From the NCBI GenBank assembly GCA_963578805.1, contig CAUZDY010000011.1, positions 8,350-72,349 on the forward strand: 64,000 bases of DNA. The letters are read 5' to 3'. The DNA is from CAUZIB01 sp963578805. GTDB taxonomy: Bacteria > Acidobacteriota > Vicinamibacteria > Vicinamibacterales > UBA8438. Of this stretch, positions 61,317-64,000 are shown piece after piece (the first letter of the stretch is position 1; the number at the start of each line of letters is the position of its first letter). The notes below the pieces were generated by a model. The model was not told the origin of the DNA. It did not search any database and saw only the letters and a list, made by a program, of their open reading frames with translations. A program made the translations under genes and the position numbers.

Positions 61317-62501
61317 CTACAGGAGGCTCTCGTCGAACGCCTCGAGATAGCGCTTGAGTGTGTTCATGAACCGATCTGCCACAGCTCCATCAATTACGCG
61401 ATGGTCGAATGCCAGTGTCAGATAGGCTCTGGCCTGGGCGACGACTTCACCATCGACCACTGAGGGCCGAGCTTCAACAGCACCCATGCACAGGATCGCC
61501 AGCTGTGGCTGATTGATGATCGGCATTCCGAAAGTCGAGCCGAACCCGCCGGGGTTTGTAATCGTGAAGGTTCCACCGTCGACGTCGTCAGGTGTGAGCC
61601 GCTTAGACCGGGCTCGTTCCGACAGGTCGGCAATGGCCTGGCCAAGCTGCAACATCGTCTTGTCTTGCGCTCGCTTAACGACCGGCACGATTAACCCCCA
61701 GTCGAGGGCAACGGCAATCCCGAGATTGACGTCCGAGCTATAGACAATGGTGTTTCCGTCAAGTGACGCGTTCACGACGGGGACCTCGCGGAGCGCCTCG
61801 ACCGCCGCCTTGGCCACAAAGACAAGGTAGCTCAGCTTGATCCCAGCTTCCTCATAACTGACGCGGCGAACCGTGCGTAGAGCCGCAACACGCGAGAAAT
61901 CGACGTCAAACACCGTGTGCACATGGGCGGAGGTTCGACGGCTCTCTACCATACGCTCGGCGATGACCCGACGTATCACGCTCATCGGCTCCGATTGACT
62001 CAGGTCCACCTTGGAGTCACTGGCAACCCTCAGCACGTCGGCCTTGGTGACCCGTCCACCGGTTCCTGTCCCTTGAATCGAAGCAGGATCGATATCGTGC
62101 TCGCGCGCGAGCTTACGGACCACTGGCGACAACGTTTGTCGAGGCCGGAGGCGATCATCAGCTGCCACGGGGTGACGCGACGATGTGTCATCCTGGTCGA
62201 GAGCAGGCTGGCTCTCAGTCTGAGACGAGGGACCCTCATGCAAAGTTTCGCCGGCAGTACCCTCAGTGTGACCAATCAGCGCGACGACACTGTCGACCAG
62301 CACCGTCTTTCCCTCGCCAGCCAGAATCTCTGTGAGCACCCCGGCCGCTGGCGACGGAATCTCCGCGTCCACCTTGTCAGTCGATACTTCCAGAAGCGGC
62401 TCGTCCAGTGCCACGCTATCGCCGACATGCTTGTACCAGCGTACGATAGTGCCTTCGACAATCGATTCGCCGAGTTGGGGCATCAGAACAGAGGTGGCCA
62501 T
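61317..62501 (-). CDS. Dihydrolipoamide acyltransferase (E2) of a 2-oxoacid dehydrogenase complex
   Basis: 394 residues from ATG 62501 ('MATSVLMPQLGESIVEGT'); the frame reaches 62549. One lipoyl domain (Lys in 'LEVSTDKVDAEIPSP'), an E1/E3-binding domain at ~125-160 ('SPVVRKLAREHDIDPASIQG', 'GGRVTKADVL'), and a catalytic domain ending 'LTLAFDHRVIDGAVADRF' (HxxxDG). The acyl specificity (branched-chain, 2-oxoglutarate or pyruvate) is not certain; the E1 and E3 genes are not in view. Followed by lipB. Confidence 0.94.
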   Translation of the reverse strand: MATSVLMPQLGESIVEGTIVRWYKHVGDSVALDEPLLEVSTDKVDAEIPSPAAGVLTEILAGEGKTVLVDSVVALIGHTEGTAGETLHEGPSSQTESQPALDQDDTSSRHPVAADDRLRPRQTLSPVVRKLAREHDIDPASIQGTGTGGRVTKADVLRVASDSKVDLSQSEPMSVIRRVIAERMVESRRTSAHVHTVFDVDFSRVAALRTVRRVSYEEAGIKLSYLVFVAKAAVEALREVPVVNASLDGNTIVYSSDVNLGIAVALDWGLIVPVVKRAQDKTMLQLGQAIADLSERARSKRLTPDDVDGGTFTITNPGGFGSTFGMPIINQPQLAILCMGAVEARPSVVDGEVVAQARAYLTLAFDHRVIDGAVADRFMNTLKRYLEAFDESLL

Positions 62502-62547
62502 AACGCGCGATACGTTAACCGTCGACCTTGAGGGTGTCAAGAACGGC

Positions 62548-62967
62548 ATGGCTTCCTTCCTTGTTTTCGGTCATGTGCCATTCCTGAAATCGGTTCGGTC
62601 TCCCTGTGGTCAGGCGAAGCTCACCAAACAAGACGACCGTTGTCGTCTGAACGTCAACGCCATCGAGACCGCCTCGCCCAGCGGATCGATCGCCGTCATC
62701 ACTGCAGATTGTGGCACGGGAGCACAGTTTGCCGTCCGGGACACCGGGCTCGGTATCCTACCTGCGCACCTTGGTGCGCTCCTCAAGGACTTCAACACCA
62801 CGAAACCGAGGGAATTTGGTCTCGGGTCAGCGATCTCCCACAAAATCGTCGATCAATCCGTTGGCACGATCTCGGTCATAAGTCACGTTGGACGGGGAAC
62901 GGCCTTCGTGATCGAACTCAAGAAGACTGAGACCCGCCCGTTTCCGAAGGCGGTCACGGCCAGCTAG
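62548..62967 (+). pseudogene. Histidine kinase C-terminal (HATPase) fragment
   Basis: The frame contains only the ATPase part of a sensor kinase: N-box-like 'CRLNVNAIETASPSGSI', G1 'VRDTGLGI', F-box 'LKDFNTTKP', G2 'FGLGSAIS' and the last strands 'ISVISHVGRGTAFVIEL'. The phosphoacceptor His domain and sensor are absent, and several positions differ from consensus (GLGL to GLGS, PFFTTK to DFNTTK). The frame is open upstream only through the antisense of the E2 gene. Probably a relic; no response regulator adjoins it. Confidence 0.8.
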
Positions 62968-63731
62968 CGAGGTAGTGCGCCGGTTTCTCGACCAGATCCG
63001 GATGTGCCGAACCGCTAGAGACAGGGGGTGTCGCTTCGCTCTAGTGGCAGGCGCGAAGAGCGATTATCTGACGTGAGCCCGCTAGGAGAAGGTCCAGCGG
63101 ACCCCTTTGCGCGATAAAGCTCAGGACGAGTGTCGAGTACTCAGATCCGAAGTCACCGCACTCGGAGGTGAGCAGAGGAGTCGAATTGAAGCGGTAAGTT
63201 ATTGAATATCTTAGGCTTTAGTCATTTGGAGAATTGTAGTTGCCCACAAACCTTCTGCTGCTCTCGGATGCTACAAGCCGAGAGGGGGGGCAAGGCACCC
63301 CGGTCGTCCCTTTTCTCTGGCGCGCTTTTGTCAGATCCGAAAACCACAGAGGGGGTCGGAATATCTATATACCCGACCGGAATTTATACCCGCCAACTCT
63401 CGGTCTGAAGCATCATCGACGCCGCGCTGCACCGGGGTTCAGTCTTCCCTCATGGTACGAGCCAACCTCCCTCTCGAATTGTCCTTGTGCTGGCGAGAAG
63501 CCCGGCAGGCGGGCACGGACGCTACTCAGACGGGTGCGCGGCGAACCACTTACGTCCCACAACCGACCGTAACTCTGATATCTTTGACCTCAAGCTAACA
63601 ATGCCGTTCCGGAGGGCACGCGCTCTACGATTGGTATCGCAAGTAACGCCGGACAACGAAGAAAGCCGAAACCGTGACTCCGGCCTCGTCAAGCAGTAAA
63701 TGGGACCGGACTCATTTCACGGGAGGGTCGA
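62968..63731 (+). other. Long intergenic region carrying a dispersed repeat
   Basis: 764 bases. It holds repeat copy B (63295-63425). Short frames here show no family resemblance. The last ~100 bases probably contain the promoter of the secreted-protein gene at 63732. Confidence 0.6.
63295..63425 (+). repeat. Dispersed intergenic repeat, copy B
   Basis: About 131 bases matching copy A (58390-58259) in inverted orientation: GCACCCCGG, TCAGATCCGAAAACC (63331-63345), CTATATA, ATTTATAC, CGCCAA, GCATCATCGACGCCGC (63410-63425). Neither copy overlaps a supported gene. Confidence 0.85.
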
Positions 63732-64000
63732 ATGCGTGTACGAATACTCACGCTGGTCGGTGTTGGACTGGTCGTCGTTGTGGGACTGATGGGTTCTACC
63801 CAGGTTGGTCTGATGGGTCAGACCGCAGGGGCGCAGGCGGATAGGTCGCTGAGAACGCCGTGGGATGAGCCGGATCTTCAAGGGATTTGGACGGAGGAGT
63901 TCGATACGCCCCTGGAGCGGCCTGAAGCTTATGGAGACCGTGCATTTTTCACCGACGAAGAGTATGCCGAGGCGGACAACGTGCGAGCACGGCTGCTTGC
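63732..64000 (+). CDS. Secreted protein of unknown function (3' end beyond window)
   Basis: About 89 codons are visible. ATG 63732 follows GGGAGG. Signal peptide ~1-34 ('LTLVGVGLVVVVGLMG' and on to 'AGAQA'), then 'TPWDEPDLQGIWTEEFDTPLE' in spread form and 'FFTDEEYAEADNVRARL'. The TPWxxPDLQGIW opening is a hallmark of a large, uncharacterised secreted family abundant in Acidobacteriota. It runs off the right edge. Confidence 0.85.
   Translation, partial: MRVRILTLVGVGLVVVVGLMGSTQVGLMGQTAGAQADRSLRTPWDEPDLQGIWTEEFDTPLERPEAYGDRAFFTDEEYAEADNVRARLL

Noticed and set aside
1..64000. CRISPR array, prophage or defence island
   Set aside because: No regularly spaced repeats, cas, phage structural or restriction-modification genes were seen.

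Overview
The window is G+C-rich and densely coded, with short intergenic gaps and several ATGA/TGATG overlaps. The gene content points to an Acidobacteriota-type heterotroph. The signs are FadN-FadA-FadE beta-oxidation, a cupredoxin/CtaA/CtaB/ABC/DUF420 block, DUF1684 and SirB1 proteins, a 'TPW..PDLQGIW' secreted protein and HpnCDE squalene synthesis. This taxonomic call is inference from families and gene order; no rRNA is present. The only complete RNA gene seen is tRNA-Glu(CTC). I saw no CRISPR array, prophage or recognisable defence system.

Layout. 1-4513 (minus): B12-dependent methionine synthase metH, cut by the window edge, translationally coupled to a decayed SAM methyltransferase; then an FTR1 iron permease and a DUF3347 secreted protein. 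4797-8907: HD hydrolase, quinone oxidoreductase, an IS630 transposase remnant and an exported amidohydrolase. 9153-21045 (minus) is the most notable part: one long gene array amt - small membrane protein - B3/4-domain protein - mgsA - mgsB - mgsC - gmaS - mgdA - mgdB - mgdC - mgdD. It encodes what looks like a complete N-methylglutamate route. Methylammonium would be imported by Amt, joined to glutamate by GmaS, turned into N-methylglutamate by MgsABC, and oxidised by the sarcosine-oxidase-like MgdABCD, with the methyl carbon passing to tetrahydrofolate. The two genes between amt and mgsA are not known parts of that pathway.

21288-30988: tRNA-Glu, an M23 peptidase, a cytochrome-oxidase/heme A assembly block (cupredoxin lipoprotein, ctaA, ctaB, ABC exporter, DUF420), then a large exported fusion of a serine beta-lactamase-like (AmiE-type) domain with a GH171/NamZ domain, and two secreted carboxypeptidase-regulatory-like/TPR proteins. 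32104-39037: a TetR gene whose promoter overlaps a perfect 22-bp palindrome, followed by a beta-oxidation operon that contains one broken alpha/beta hydrolase.

39037-56890 holds mainly housekeeping genes: DUF1684, HAD, SirB1, M20 dipeptidase, rhodanese, an NCS2 permease interrupted by one in-frame stop, MBL hydrolase, a tandem ThyX-like protein, peptide deformylase, NUDIX, hpnCDE-thiI, cobalamin adenosyltransferase, MutY, YgfZ and an FHA protein. 56998-58562 looks like a small accessory patch: Sel1 and LRR genes between near-identical short direct repeats, a dispersed intergenic repeat and a tRNA-Leu-like 3' fragment. 58564-62501 carries an SDR, a malate-dehydrogenase-like protein without its catalytic His, lipB and a 2-oxoacid dehydrogenase E2. 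The right end holds a histidine-kinase fragment, a second copy of the intergenic repeat and the start of a secreted protein that runs off the window.
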